Positions 17,938 to 25,820 of a stretch of 64,000 bases of DNA are shown here, in pieces. This DNA comes from Asticcacaulis benevestitus DSM 16100 = ATCC BAA-896 (GTDB lineage: Bacteria > Pseudomonadota > Alphaproteobacteria > Caulobacterales > Caulobacteraceae). Location of the stretch: NCBI RefSeq assembly GCF_000376105.1, contig NZ_AQWM01000005.1, positions 124,001-188,000 of the forward strand. Reading direction: 5' to 3'. Below the pieces are notes generated by a model, which saw only the letters and a list, made by a program, of their open reading frames with translations, was not told the origin of the DNA and did no database searches. Numbering within the stretch: position 1 is the stretch's first letter; the number at the start of each line of letters is the position of its first letter. Position numbers and translations under genes: made by a program.

Positions 17938-18936
17938 TTACGCCCTTATAAAGGCCAGCAGGTCAGGATTGATGACATCGGCATGTGTCGTCAACATACC
18001 GTGCGGATAGCCCTCATAGATCTTCAGCGTGCCGTGCTTGACCAGCTTGATGGCCTCCAGGGCGGACGCCTTGTACGGCACAATCTGGTCGTCATCGCCA
18101 TGCAGGATCAGCACCGGCACGTCGATAGCCTTCAGGTCGCCGCTCAGATCGGTTTCCGAGAAGGCCTTGATGCCTTCGTAATGGGCCTTGGCTGAGCCCG
18201 TCATGCCCTGACGCCACCAGTTGTCGATCACGCCGTCGATCGGTTTCACGCCATCGCGGTTGAAACCATAGAAGGGGATCGGCAGGTCTTTGTAGAACTG
18301 CGCGCGGTTATTGGCGGTCTGTTCGCGCAGGCCATCGAACACGCTGATCGGCAGCCCCAGAGGAAAGGCGTCGGTCTTGAGCATGATCGGCGTGACGGCG
18401 CTGACGAGAACGGCCTTCGACACGCGGCCATTGCCACCGAACTTCGCCACATAGCGCGCCACTTCGCCGCCGCCGGTCGAGTGACCGATGTGGACGGCGT
18501 TTTTCAGATCGAGATGTTCGACGACGGCATTGGCGTCGGCGGCGTAGGTGTCCATGTCATGACCTTCGCTGACCTGCGTCGAGCGGCCATGGCCACGGCG
18601 GTCGTGCGCCACGACGCGGAAGCCCTTGCTCAGGAAGTAGATCATCTGGGTGTCCCAGTCGTCGGACGACAGCGGCCAGCCGTGGTGGAAAACGATGGCT
18701 TGCGCGGTCTTCGGACCCCAGTCCTTGAAATAGATCTGGGTGCCGTCCTTAGTGGTGACATAGCTTGGGTTGGTCATGGTCGTAGCTCCTTTGGCGGGGG
18801 TATGCGGGGCGGGTTTCTTGCGGGCCTTGGCATCGGCGGCCATCGGCAAGCCAGCAGCGGCAGCGAGAGAGGCAGTGCCGATCAGCATGTCGCGTCGCCC
18901 TAAACCGGTCGGTTCATCGGACATAGATGTCTCCAT
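17938..18936 (-). CDS. Tat-exported alpha/beta hydrolase (chloroperoxidase-like)
   Basis: 332 residues. The N-terminus carries a twin-arginine motif (GLGRRDMLIG) followed by an Ala-rich stretch, indicating export by Tat. The hydrolase core starts near residue 55 with the oxyanion region HHGWPLSSDDWD. The nucleophile Ser is in GHSTGGG, the acid Asp in LHGDDDQIVP and the His in YPHGML. The whole resembles non-haem chloroperoxidase/esterase family enzymes, which in practice often act as esterases. The AraC-type gene upstream on the same strand may control it. An internal ATG after the signal (residue 53) would give a cytoplasmic form. Confidence 0.88.
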   Translation of the reverse strand: METSMSDEPTGLGRRDMLIGTASLAAAAGLPMAADAKARKKPAPHTPAKGATTMTNPSYVTTKDGTQIYFKDWGPKTAQAIVFHHGWPLSSDDWDTQMIYFLSKGFRVVAHDRRGHGRSTQVSEGHDMDTYAADANAVVEHLDLKNAVHIGHSTGGGEVARYVAKFGGNGRVSKAVLVSAVTPIMLKTDAFPLGLPISVFDGLREQTANNRAQFYKDLPIPFYGFNRDGVKPIDGVIDNWWRQGMTGSAKAHYEGIKAFSETDLSGDLKAIDVPVLILHGDDDQIVPYKASALEAIKLVKHGTLKIYEGYPHGMLTTHADVINPDLLAFIRA

Positions 18937-19113
18937 GAATAAAATTGAGACGATAAATACTGGCGCAACTAAAGAACAAGCTTATGCGAACACATAGCGT
19001 GTATTAAATATGCCCTTATGACACGCATCAGGCCTAAATCCTGCATGCGCGCCATATCGTTATTAGATTTTTATTATTGATGCGGTCTTGTACAATAATG
19101 ACCGACTTTAACG

Positions 19114-20031
19114 CTATTGCATACTAACTACTGAGCGCGCGCATCTTACGCCTGACAATCGCGGCGAAAACTGTCCTGGCGTGATACCAAATCTCTGCTT
19201 GAACTGGCGATTGAAGTGGCTCTGGTCAGCATAGCCGCACAGGATCGCCACCTCCGCCAATCTTACCCCGTCCTGCATATATTGTCGCGCACGATACAAC
19301 CGATAGGCCTGCAAATAATCGTGAGGTGTCACGCCGATTTCGGCGCGGAACTGGCGCAACAGCACATAGGGATTGATCTGGACCAGCTCGGCCAGTTCCG
19401 GCAGGGCGATCTTCTGGTCGAAATGGTTGCGGATATAGTCGATGACCATGCGGCTGCGCCGGCTGCACGACTTGGCGGATAGTCGCAAGGCCTGGCCGCT
19501 GGTCGCGCGGGCGATGGCGCCCACCAGCCACAGCAGGTGACTGCTGCGCTCCAGTTCGCAACCGTCCGCTTCGTAAAGAGCATGTGTCCTGAACAAGAGC
19601 TCGGTGAGAGGCCGGTTTTCGATCACCGGGCGCTTGAAATCGAACGCCGGCAGCACATCATCGGCCAACTCATAAAGTTCGCGCAGGCGCTCCGGCCGGA
19701 TATGTATCTCGCGGCATACGGCGCCTTGCGGATCGATATGCTCCATGCGGGCCGAATAGACCTGACCGGCATCGCGCAGGATCAGGCAATCGGCCCGTTC
19801 CTCATAGGTCTGGTTGTTCTGGCCGGCCGACCACGCCGTCCCCCTGAAGGCCAGGATGACGATCTCGTCGTGGAAAACCTTGCTGAGTTCCACGCCCTTG
19901 TCAGGCACAAGATCGAAACGCAGAAAGCTGCATCCCGCCGCCTGCCAGGCCGATAATTTATGCTCTTTGGGATGAACCTTAGCCGCCGCTGTCATGACGA
20001 TGACTAAAATCCTCCCCATCGTAATCGTCAA
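19114..20031 (-). CDS. AraC-family transcriptional regulator
   Basis: Up to 305 residues. The C-terminal third is the paired helix-turn-helix of AraC proteins: SRRSRMVIDYIRNHFDQK, LAELVQINPYVLLRQFRAEIG, then CGYADQSHFNRQFKQRFGITPGQF. The N-terminal part is a cupin-like effector domain of unknown ligand. The first start is a TTG at 20031; ATGs at codons 5 and 13 are alternatives, and I cannot decide among them. It lies 177 bases upstream of the hydrolase gene on the same strand and probably regulates it (inference). Confidence 0.88.
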   Translation of the reverse strand: MTITMGRILVIVMTAAAKVHPKEHKLSAWQAAGCSFLRFDLVPDKGVELSKVFHDEIVILAFRGTAWSAGQNNQTYEERADCLILRDAGQVYSARMEHIDPQGAVCREIHIRPERLRELYELADDVLPAFDFKRPVIENRPLTELLFRTHALYEADGCELERSSHLLWLVGAIARATSGQALRLSAKSCSRRSRMVIDYIRNHFDQKIALPELAELVQINPYVLLRQFRAEIGVTPHDYLQAYRLYRARQYMQDGVRLAEVAILCGYADQSHFNRQFKQRFGITPGQFSPRLSGVRCARSVVSMQ

Positions 20032-20470
20032 GCTTCCTGATCCTGCTTTACACGCTTATTTTTAGCAAGTGCAGCATAGCAACCGCCCCCTTTCCGGGCC
20101 TTGCCGTCAAACGCCTTGTGCACATGCGAACGAACGTGCTATGCTTATACAGGTTCAGGGCGCGCATCCGCAGGCCCGATGAACCAAGGCCAATAGCGTC
20201 TGCCGCCATGGCAGATTTGGCCACGCTGAACCCCTGCAGCCTCCCTGCGGATTCACGCAACTGTGACAGCGCACTTATTGCAGTGCACCTCTAACCATAC
20301 TGATTCTTTACAGGCGAACCGTCACTGTCGGTTCACAGCGCAAGGACGTGCTTACCTTGCCGCTCTCCTTACAATTGCCGTCCCATTCTCGTTCTGCCCC
20401 GCATAAGCTGGCTTCAGAGGCTTCTTCTGTACACTTGCTGCTGGGCGCCTTTTAACCCCCGGAGCGCCTC
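20032..20470. other. Gene-free 439-base gap with several hairpins
   Basis: No convincing coding region. A 70-codon minus-strand frame at 20048-20260 has no recognisable motif or ribosome-binding site. The gap holds four stem-loops: 20152-20185, 20188-20222, 20271-20286 (GCACT/AGTGC) and 20316-20334 (GAACCG/CGGTTC). It ends with the glycosyltransferase ribosome-binding region. It probably contains divergent promoters and a long 5' leader. Confidence 0.5.
20152..20222. ncRNA. Candidate structured RNA or leader element
   Basis: Two adjacent stem-loops. The first (20152-20185) pairs GGTTCA-GGGC with GCCC-TGAACC, with a 2-base bulge and a 12-base loop. The second (20188-20222) pairs GGCCAA with TTGGCC outside TCTGCC with GGCAGA. 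I know no RNA family that matches. The strand is not determined. Confidence 0.3.
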
Positions 20471-22792
20471 ATGTTACAAGCCAACAGTTTTGAAATTGCC
20501 GGCCATCTTGAGGCGGAAACCGAAGGCTTGCCCCACAGCGTTCAGAGCGGTCTCAAGGTCATAGCCCCGCCGCGTTTGATGACTGCGGAAGATGTCGACC
20601 TGACCCACGCCGCCATCATTGGCAACTTTCCGCCGCGTCAGTGCGGTCTGGCCACCTTCACCCGCGATATGTACACCTGCCTGTCGAAGGCCCTGCCCGA
20701 CGCCGACTGGAACGTCATCGCCATGAACGATCCGGGCGCGACCTATGACTATCCGCTCGAAGTCACCCATCAGGTGCCGCAAAACGACATCAAGGCCTAC
20801 CGCGATCTTGCCGACGAACTGAACAGCAACGGCACACAGGTTTTGTTCGTGCAGCATGAGTTCGGCATCTATGGCGGCCCGTCCGGCGCCTATCTGATCG
20901 CCTGCCTGGAACGCCTCAATATGCCGATCGTCACCACCTTGCACACCGTTCTGGAAAATCCGAACGATGAGCAGCGCCGCGTGATGAACGACCTGATCCG
21001 CCTGTCCTCCACCCTCGTCACCATGGCGCACAAGGGCGCGGCCATTCTCAAGCGCGTCTACGGCGTTGCGGACACACACATCACCGTGGTGCCGCATGGC
21101 GCCCCGTCGCGCCCTTTGCGCAACACGAATGAATTCAAATCGCTGCTGCATCTCTCCGGCAAGAAGACGCTCACCACCTTTGGCCTTCTGTCGCCGAACA
21201 AGGGCATCGAAACCGTCATCGCCGCCCTGCCGGAAATCCGCAAGACCTCGCCGGATGTCGTCTATCTCGTCATCGGCGCCACCCATCCGCACCTGGTTCG
21301 CGACGAGGGCGAGACATACCGCGACAGCCTGAAACAGATGGCGAAGGATCTGGGCGTTGAAGACAATATCCGCTTCATCAACCGCTTCATCAATGACAAC
21401 GACCTGATCGATATTCTGCAGGCTACCGATGTCTACGTTACGCCCTACCTGACCGAAACCCAGATCACGTCGGGCACCTTGTCCTACGCTCTGGCGCTCG
21501 GCCGCCCGACGGTTTCCACCCCCTACTGGCACGCGGTCGAAGCGCTGGCCAACGGTGTCGGCACCCTCTGCCCCTTCAACGACTCCGGCGCTTTCGCCAC
21601 CGCCATCTCTGCGCTGCTGGGCGATGACAAGATGCGCTCAGATATGTCGATGCGCGCCTACATGGCGGCCCAGCCCTCGCGCTGGTCGGCGGTGGCGCAG
21701 GCCTATGTCAACCGCGCCCGTCACGACGTTATCGCGCACGAAGCACCCGCTGAGCATGACGCGCACGCCTTGCCGGCAGCGCCGTCCTGGGCCGCGATCC
21801 AGCGCATGACCGACGATTGCGGCATCTTTCAGCATGGCAGGTATCGCCTGCCCGATCGCCAGCATGGCTATTGCGCCGATGACAATGCCCGAGCCCTGTC
21901 TATGGTGGCGCGTCAGTCGAACCTCGGCCCTCTGACGGCTGAACAAACGCAACTGGCCTATCGCTACGCCGCCTTTATGAACCACGCCTGGAACGGCGAA
22001 GGCTTCCGCAACTTCATGTCTTACGGCCGTCAATGGCTCGATGACGGTGGCTTCGACGACTGCAACGCCCGCTCCTATGAATCGCTGGTCGATGTGGCGC
22101 GCTCCAGCCTGCCCGCCGATCTGCGCCAGTGGGCCTGCGATCTCGGCTATCAGGTCATGCAAAAGGCCGGCGCCTGGGCTTCGTTGCGCTCGCGCGCTGT
22201 CATGATCAAGGCCCTGGTCCGCACCTTCGGCGTCTTCGGCGATGCTCAGGACATTCAGGTCATGGTGCGCTATCTCACCCGCGATGTGCATGACCGTTAC
22301 AAGAGCCACAGCAAGAACGGCCGTAGCTGGTTCGAGCCTGAGCTTTCCTACGATAATGCGCGGGTCTGTGAAGGCCTGATTGTCGGCGGCGCCTTCCTGT
22401 CAGAGCCAGACATGATCGCCGATGGCCTGACCGCGATGCGCTGGCTGATGCAAAAGCAAACGCGCGGCGGCGTGTTCGTGCCGATCCCCAATTCACGCTT
22501 CTCCGCCGATGGTCCCGATCACCCCCTTTACGACCAGCAGCCGCTGGAAGTCCTGGCCACAATCGACGCCTGCCTGAGCACCTTGCGCATTACCGGTGAC
22601 GAGCACTGGAAGGCAGAGGCCTTGCGCGCCTTTGCCTGGTTCCACGGTGAGAACACTTCCGGTCTTTCCCTGCTTGATGGCGACGGCGGTTGCTATGACG
22701 GACTCAATCCGAATGGTCTGAACCTGAACCAGGGCGCAGAGTCGATCCTCTCCTACCCCATGAGCTGGGCCGCACTCAAGGCCGAGCTGTAA
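20471..22792 (+). CDS. Two-domain GT4-type glycosyltransferase
   Basis: 773 residues. Residues about 30-425 form a GT-B fold: FPPRQCGLATFT at the start, VPHGAP, then GLLSPNKGIETVIAAL in the donor-binding half and TSGTLSYALALGRPTVSTPYWHA, which is the GT4 donor loop. From about 435 to the end is a second, helical domain with GYCADDNARAL and repeated aromatic/Asp segments, resembling an alpha/alpha barrel; I do not recognise it as a named family. It lies 84 bases upstream of a GH130 gene on the same strand, so the pair probably builds or remodels a mannose-type oligosaccharide. No signal peptide: cytoplasmic. Donor and acceptor are unknown. Confidence 0.85.
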   Translation: MLQANSFEIAGHLEAETEGLPHSVQSGLKVIAPPRLMTAEDVDLTHAAIIGNFPPRQCGLATFTRDMYTCLSKALPDADWNVIAMNDPGATYDYPLEVTHQVPQNDIKAYRDLADELNSNGTQVLFVQHEFGIYGGPSGAYLIACLERLNMPIVTTLHTVLENPNDEQRRVMNDLIRLSSTLVTMAHKGAAILKRVYGVADTHITVVPHGAPSRPLRNTNEFKSLLHLSGKKTLTTFGLLSPNKGIETVIAALPEIRKTSPDVVYLVIGATHPHLVRDEGETYRDSLKQMAKDLGVEDNIRFINRFINDNDLIDILQATDVYVTPYLTETQITSGTLSYALALGRPTVSTPYWHAVEALANGVGTLCPFNDSGAFATAISALLGDDKMRSDMSMRAYMAAQPSRWSAVAQAYVNRARHDVIAHEAPAEHDAHALPAAPSWAAIQRMTDDCGIFQHGRYRLPDRQHGYCADDNARALSMVARQSNLGPLTAEQTQLAYRYAAFMNHAWNGEGFRNFMSYGRQWLDDGGFDDCNARSYESLVDVARSSLPADLRQWACDLGYQVMQKAGAWASLRSRAVMIKALVRTFGVFGDAQDIQVMVRYLTRDVHDRYKSHSKNGRSWFEPELSYDNARVCEGLIVGGAFLSEPDMIADGLTAMRWLMQKQTRGGVFVPIPNSRFSADGPDHPLYDQQPLEVLATIDACLSTLRITGDEHWKAEALRAFAWFHGENTSGLSLLDGDGGCYDGLNPNGLNLNQGAESILSYPMSWAALKAEL

Positions 22793-22876
22793 ACTGCCGG
22801 CTTGGCCAACAATCCGTTTCAGGCGGGCCCTATAAAAGGGCCCGCCGCACGCGTTATACCTATCTGAGGACATCCT

Positions 22877-24193
22877 ATGACCGATATGCTGATCAGCCCC
22901 ACGATGCTGCGTTCCAACCCAGACCGCGTCGTTATCCTGCCGTTTTCGATTTCCAACAGCCCGCGCGACAGTGCCATGGGCACGATGTCGCGCGTCGGCC
23001 GCATCTGCGACGCCATCATCCATATGTCGGCCGAAACGGTGCGGCAGGAGCTGGAAATCGTCAACCGCGACTTCACCGGCCGGCATTGGCAGACACGCGC
23101 CATCTTCCTGGAACGCTTCAACGCCATACAGGCCATACAGGGCGGGATGGAGAATCTCGATGAGGATCATATGGCGCTGATCGGCGCCTATTTCTGTCAC
23201 GAATACAGCTATCAGGCGGCGGCGGTCATGAACCCATCGGTCGTGCCCCACCCTGATCAGAGCAATAACAATGGCGGCACCAATTTCGTCATGTCGACCC
23301 GCACGGTCGGCGAAGGCCATATCTCGACCGTGTCCTTCCGCGAAGGCACGTTTTATCCGGATGGCTCGATGGAATTACGTCCAGAAGCCGATTTCGCCGT
23401 TGCCGCCAAACCGCTGGGCACTGCGCCGGTTGATGGCGCCGTGACGGTACACGGTCATCAGGCCTGCCCGATTTCCGAGACGGTGCTGTTTCCGGTCACA
23501 CGCTCGCAAAGCAACGGCCTGGAAGACCTGCGCATGGTCAGGTTCCATGATGAAAGCGGCACCACCACCTATATGGGCACCTACACGGCCTATAACGGCA
23601 AGGAAACCGCCTGCGAATGTATGGAAACCTCGGACTTCCGTTCGTTCCGGCTGACGCCTTTCCGCGGCGCCGCAGCAGGACACAAGGGGCTTGGCTTTTT
23701 CCCGCGCAAGATCAACGGGCGCTGGGCGGCCGTCGGCCGGCTGGATCACGAGAGCGTCTTCTATCTGGAGAGCGACGACAAATACACCTGGAACAATGGC
23801 GACAAGATTCTGGGCCCCGAGGCGCCGTGGGAGCTGGTCCAGATGGGCAATTGCGGCTCACCGATCGAGCTTGAGGAGGGCTGGCTGGTGCTGACACACG
23901 GCGTTGGCGCGGTACGGCGGTATTCGCTCGGCGCCGCCCTGCTCGACAAGGATGATCCGCGCATCGTTCTGGCGCGTTCGAAGGAAGCCCTGTTGTCGCC
24001 TTCGGAAGACAACCGCGAAGGTTATGTGCCCAACGTCATCTATACCTGTGGCGCCCTGCGCTGCGGCGAATGGATCTTCATGCCCTATGGCGTGGCCGAT
24101 TCCTCGATCCACTTCGCCTCGATCAAGATCAAGGACCTGCTGAATCATCTCGGTTACGAACCCGCGGACAGCCAAAAAAACGCAGCGGAGTAA
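22877..24193 (+). CDS. GH130 family glycoside phosphorylase or hydrolase
   Basis: 438 residues. GH130 enzymes mostly phosphorolyse beta-mannosides, giving mannose 1-phosphate, and can run backwards to synthesise. The likely catalytic Asp is residue 217 in GLEDLRMVRF. NCGSPIELEEGWLVLTHGVG and GYVPNVIYTCG are further family signatures. An extra N-terminal segment of about 100 residues makes it clearly different from the second GH130 in this window (54827-56047). Its partner is the GT4-type gene just upstream, suggesting a role in making or recycling an internal glycan rather than in diet-type catabolism (inference). The linkage acted on cannot be read from the sequence. A strong terminator follows. 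Confidence 0.9.
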   Translation: MTDMLISPTMLRSNPDRVVILPFSISNSPRDSAMGTMSRVGRICDAIIHMSAETVRQELEIVNRDFTGRHWQTRAIFLERFNAIQAIQGGMENLDEDHMALIGAYFCHEYSYQAAAVMNPSVVPHPDQSNNNGGTNFVMSTRTVGEGHISTVSFREGTFYPDGSMELRPEADFAVAAKPLGTAPVDGAVTVHGHQACPISETVLFPVTRSQSNGLEDLRMVRFHDESGTTTYMGTYTAYNGKETACECMETSDFRSFRLTPFRGAAAGHKGLGFFPRKINGRWAAVGRLDHESVFYLESDDKYTWNNGDKILGPEAPWELVQMGNCGSPIELEEGWLVLTHGVGAVRRYSLGAALLDKDDPRIVLARSKEALLSPSEDNREGYVPNVIYTCGALRCGEWIFMPYGVADSSIHFASIKIKDLLNHLGYEPADSQKNAAE

Positions 24194-24204
24194 GGACCGT
24201 TATC

Positions 24205-24238
24205 AAAAAGCCTCCCGACGAAATGCGGGAGGCTTTTT
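24205..24238. terminator. Bidirectional rho-independent terminator
   Basis: An 8-bp stem GCCTCCCG/CGGGAGGC with an 8-base loop, flanked by A-run and T-run, between the convergent GH130 and csbD-like genes. It works on paper in both directions. Confidence 0.9.
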
Positions 24239-24262
24239 AGTCAGGCCTATTCGGCAAAAGGA

Positions 24263-24436
24263 TCAGTGATCTTTTTCGGTGCCCGGCGTGTGGGTCTTGG
24301 GCATTTTGCCGTTTTCAATACGGCCTTCGTTGCGCAACTGACGCCCCTTGTCGGCCATCTTGTCATTGCCGAGGGCTTCGCCGAGCTCTTCTTCCGCAGC
24401 GCCCGTTGTTTCCTTGATACTGGCTTTAACCGTCAT
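24263..24436 (-). CDS. CsbD-like stress protein
   Basis: 57 residues from the ATG at 24436, which has an AGGAG ribosome-binding site 7 bases upstream; the frame extends to 24481 without one. The sequence has the CsbD plan: IKETTGAAEEELGEALGNDKMADKGRQ, a short charged amphipathic helix pair, then a hydrophilic tail. CsbD proteins are small, abundant, stress-induced proteins of unknown mechanism. It converges on the GH130 gene and sits in a run of small stress-type genes. A long inverted repeat lies about 209 bases upstream in the direction of its promoter. Confidence 0.85.
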   Translation of the reverse strand: MTVKASIKETTGAAEEELGEALGNDKMADKGRQLRNEGRIENGKMPKTHTPGTEKDH

Positions 24437-24644
24437 GGTGAATCTCCTGGATAAAGATGCGTCGCCGACCTTGGCGATCACCGAACCCTAGCCGCTTGAG
24501 CATAAAATTGACGCACCGGATGCGGCCTTGCACGTAAGGATGGGGTAAGCGCTTAAGAAAATATCCGGCGTTTATGCGTTCTTTATTTTCAGCCCATGGT
24601 GAGCGCATCGCTTCCTTAAAGATGGCCCGATAGTCTGAGCACAT

Positions 24645-24722
24645 CACGTCCACAGCCGCTTATCTCAAGCCCGTCTCCGCCCCCCCAGCCCCTGGGCTTA
24701 AGACAAGCCCGCCGTGGACGTG
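24645..24722 (-). other. Long imperfect inverted repeat, candidate RNA structure
   Basis: Arms 24645-24672 and 24694-24722 (28 and 29 bases). Each outer 9-mer CACGTCCAC/GTGGACGTG is perfect, as is the inner AAGCCC/GGGCTT. The three A-C mismatches on the plus strand become G-U pairs in RNA copied from the minus strand, so folding is favoured there. It lies in the 297-base gap between the divergent csbD-like and DUF883-like genes, which otherwise shows nothing I can name. Confidence 0.5.
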
Positions 24723-24778
24723 ACCCCCATTTTTCCTCCCCCCATTCATATCCTGTTTTTCTCGTAAGGAGAAATCCC

Positions 24779-25084
24779 ATGCTGTCTTCCGCCACCAAAG
24801 TCGCCGCCAACGTCACCAAGAGCCTGGCCGAAAACGACATTCGCAACACCGCCCGTGACACGCTGCGCGATGTTGAGGATCGCGGCCATGACGTGCTCAA
24901 TGACGTCAGTGGTTACGCCAACGAAGCCGGCCAGAAGGTGCGCAGCCTGTTCGATCGCACGATCGATAACAGCAAGAACGCGACCAGCAAGATTGAAAAC
25001 GAAATCAAGAGCAACCCGATCCGCTCATCGGCCATCGCGCTCGGCGCAGGCTTCATTATCGGCGCGCTTCTGACCCGTCGCTAG
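24779..25084 (+). CDS. DUF883 (YqjD/ElaB-like) membrane-anchored protein
   Basis: 101 residues. A long charged amphipathic region (about 1-78, probably coiled coil) is followed by one C-terminal membrane helix, IALGAGFIIGALLTRR, ending in two arginines. This matches the YqjD/ElaB plan, whose members are tail-anchored inner-membrane proteins linked to stationary phase and, in E. coli, to ribosome association. An AAGGAG ribosome-binding site precedes the ATG. The next gene encodes a YqjE-like two-helix protein, the same order as yqjD-yqjE in enterobacteria. Confidence 0.78.
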   Translation: MLSSATKVAANVTKSLAENDIRNTARDTLRDVEDRGHDVLNDVSGYANEAGQKVRSLFDRTIDNSKNATSKIENEIKSNPIRSSAIALGAGFIIGALLTRR

Positions 25085-25182
25085 GTTATTCAAAAGGTCA
25101 GACCGGCGTTTCCCCTGGCGCCGGTCTGACTTTTGAGCCGAATACATCCTGGAGCATAACGCATCACCGGAGACCGCACTTC

Positions 25183-25611
25183 ATGTTTTGGATTTCACGA
25201 GTTTTCGAGCTTTTATCGGCAACGAAAAAGCTCAATGCGTCGAAAGCCTATCTCATGAGCGTGGTATCCGGATTGGTGGTTGTTATGCTTCTGGGCGTAT
25301 TTGGCACCTTTCTTTTTGCACTGATGACCGGCCTGCTTCTGTGGCTGACCTATACGCAGATGCTGATAGCGGGCGCGGGCGTGCTTTTGGCCTGCCTTGG
25401 CACGGCCGCCCTCACCTTTATCATTCTGGGCATAGCAGCCACGATCGCCACCCGCATTTTCGGGCAGGTTCGGGAGGGCGTAGAGCTTATTTTCCGCAGC
25501 CAATCCCCAATTGTTGCCCCCGTGGTGGACCGTGTGACGAATGTGGCCAGCTCATTCCTGAATGGCCTGCGCACCTCGCATGGCGTCAAACCCGGGCACA
25601 CAAAACGTTAA
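25183..25611 (+). CDS. YqjE/holin-superfamily-like membrane protein
   Basis: 142 residues. Two hydrophobic helices (about 24-55 and 60-90), the second of which may be a longer pair, with a charged N-terminus and a soluble C-terminal tail. Size, topology and position after a DUF883 gene match the YqjE-like group annotated as a phage-holin-family protein, though nothing suggests lysis. It probably acts in the inner membrane with its neighbour. The assignment rests on plan and context rather than on a sharp motif. Confidence 0.6.
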   Translation: MFWISRVFELLSATKKLNASKAYLMSVVSGLVVVMLLGVFGTFLFALMTGLLLWLTYTQMLIAGAGVLLACLGTAALTFIILGIAATIATRIFGQVREGVELIFRSQSPIVAPVVDRVTNVASSFLNGLRTSHGVKPGHTKR

Positions 25612-25820
25612 ACGGCTACAGATTGCGCTTTTCGGCCTTATACTATCTTTATATTTTTACGATTGACACTTATTGCCCTATTACAGCCTGTAGGTTAGCC
25701 TGACCCTTAAATGTTTTAGCCTTGGGTGCGGCGGCAAACGTTTTTACAAGACTAATCAGTAATAATGGGGCGAGTTAAGATATAAATATCTTATAGCGCC
25801 ATGAAAGTTGGCAATTTGCT

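Noticed and set aside
20048-20260. A 70-codon minus-strand frame in the structured gap
   Set aside because: No ribosome-binding site, no motif, and it lies across two hairpins.
24426-24653. A 75-codon minus-strand frame overlapping the csbD-like start
   Set aside because: It overlaps a well-supported small gene start and has no recognisable product.
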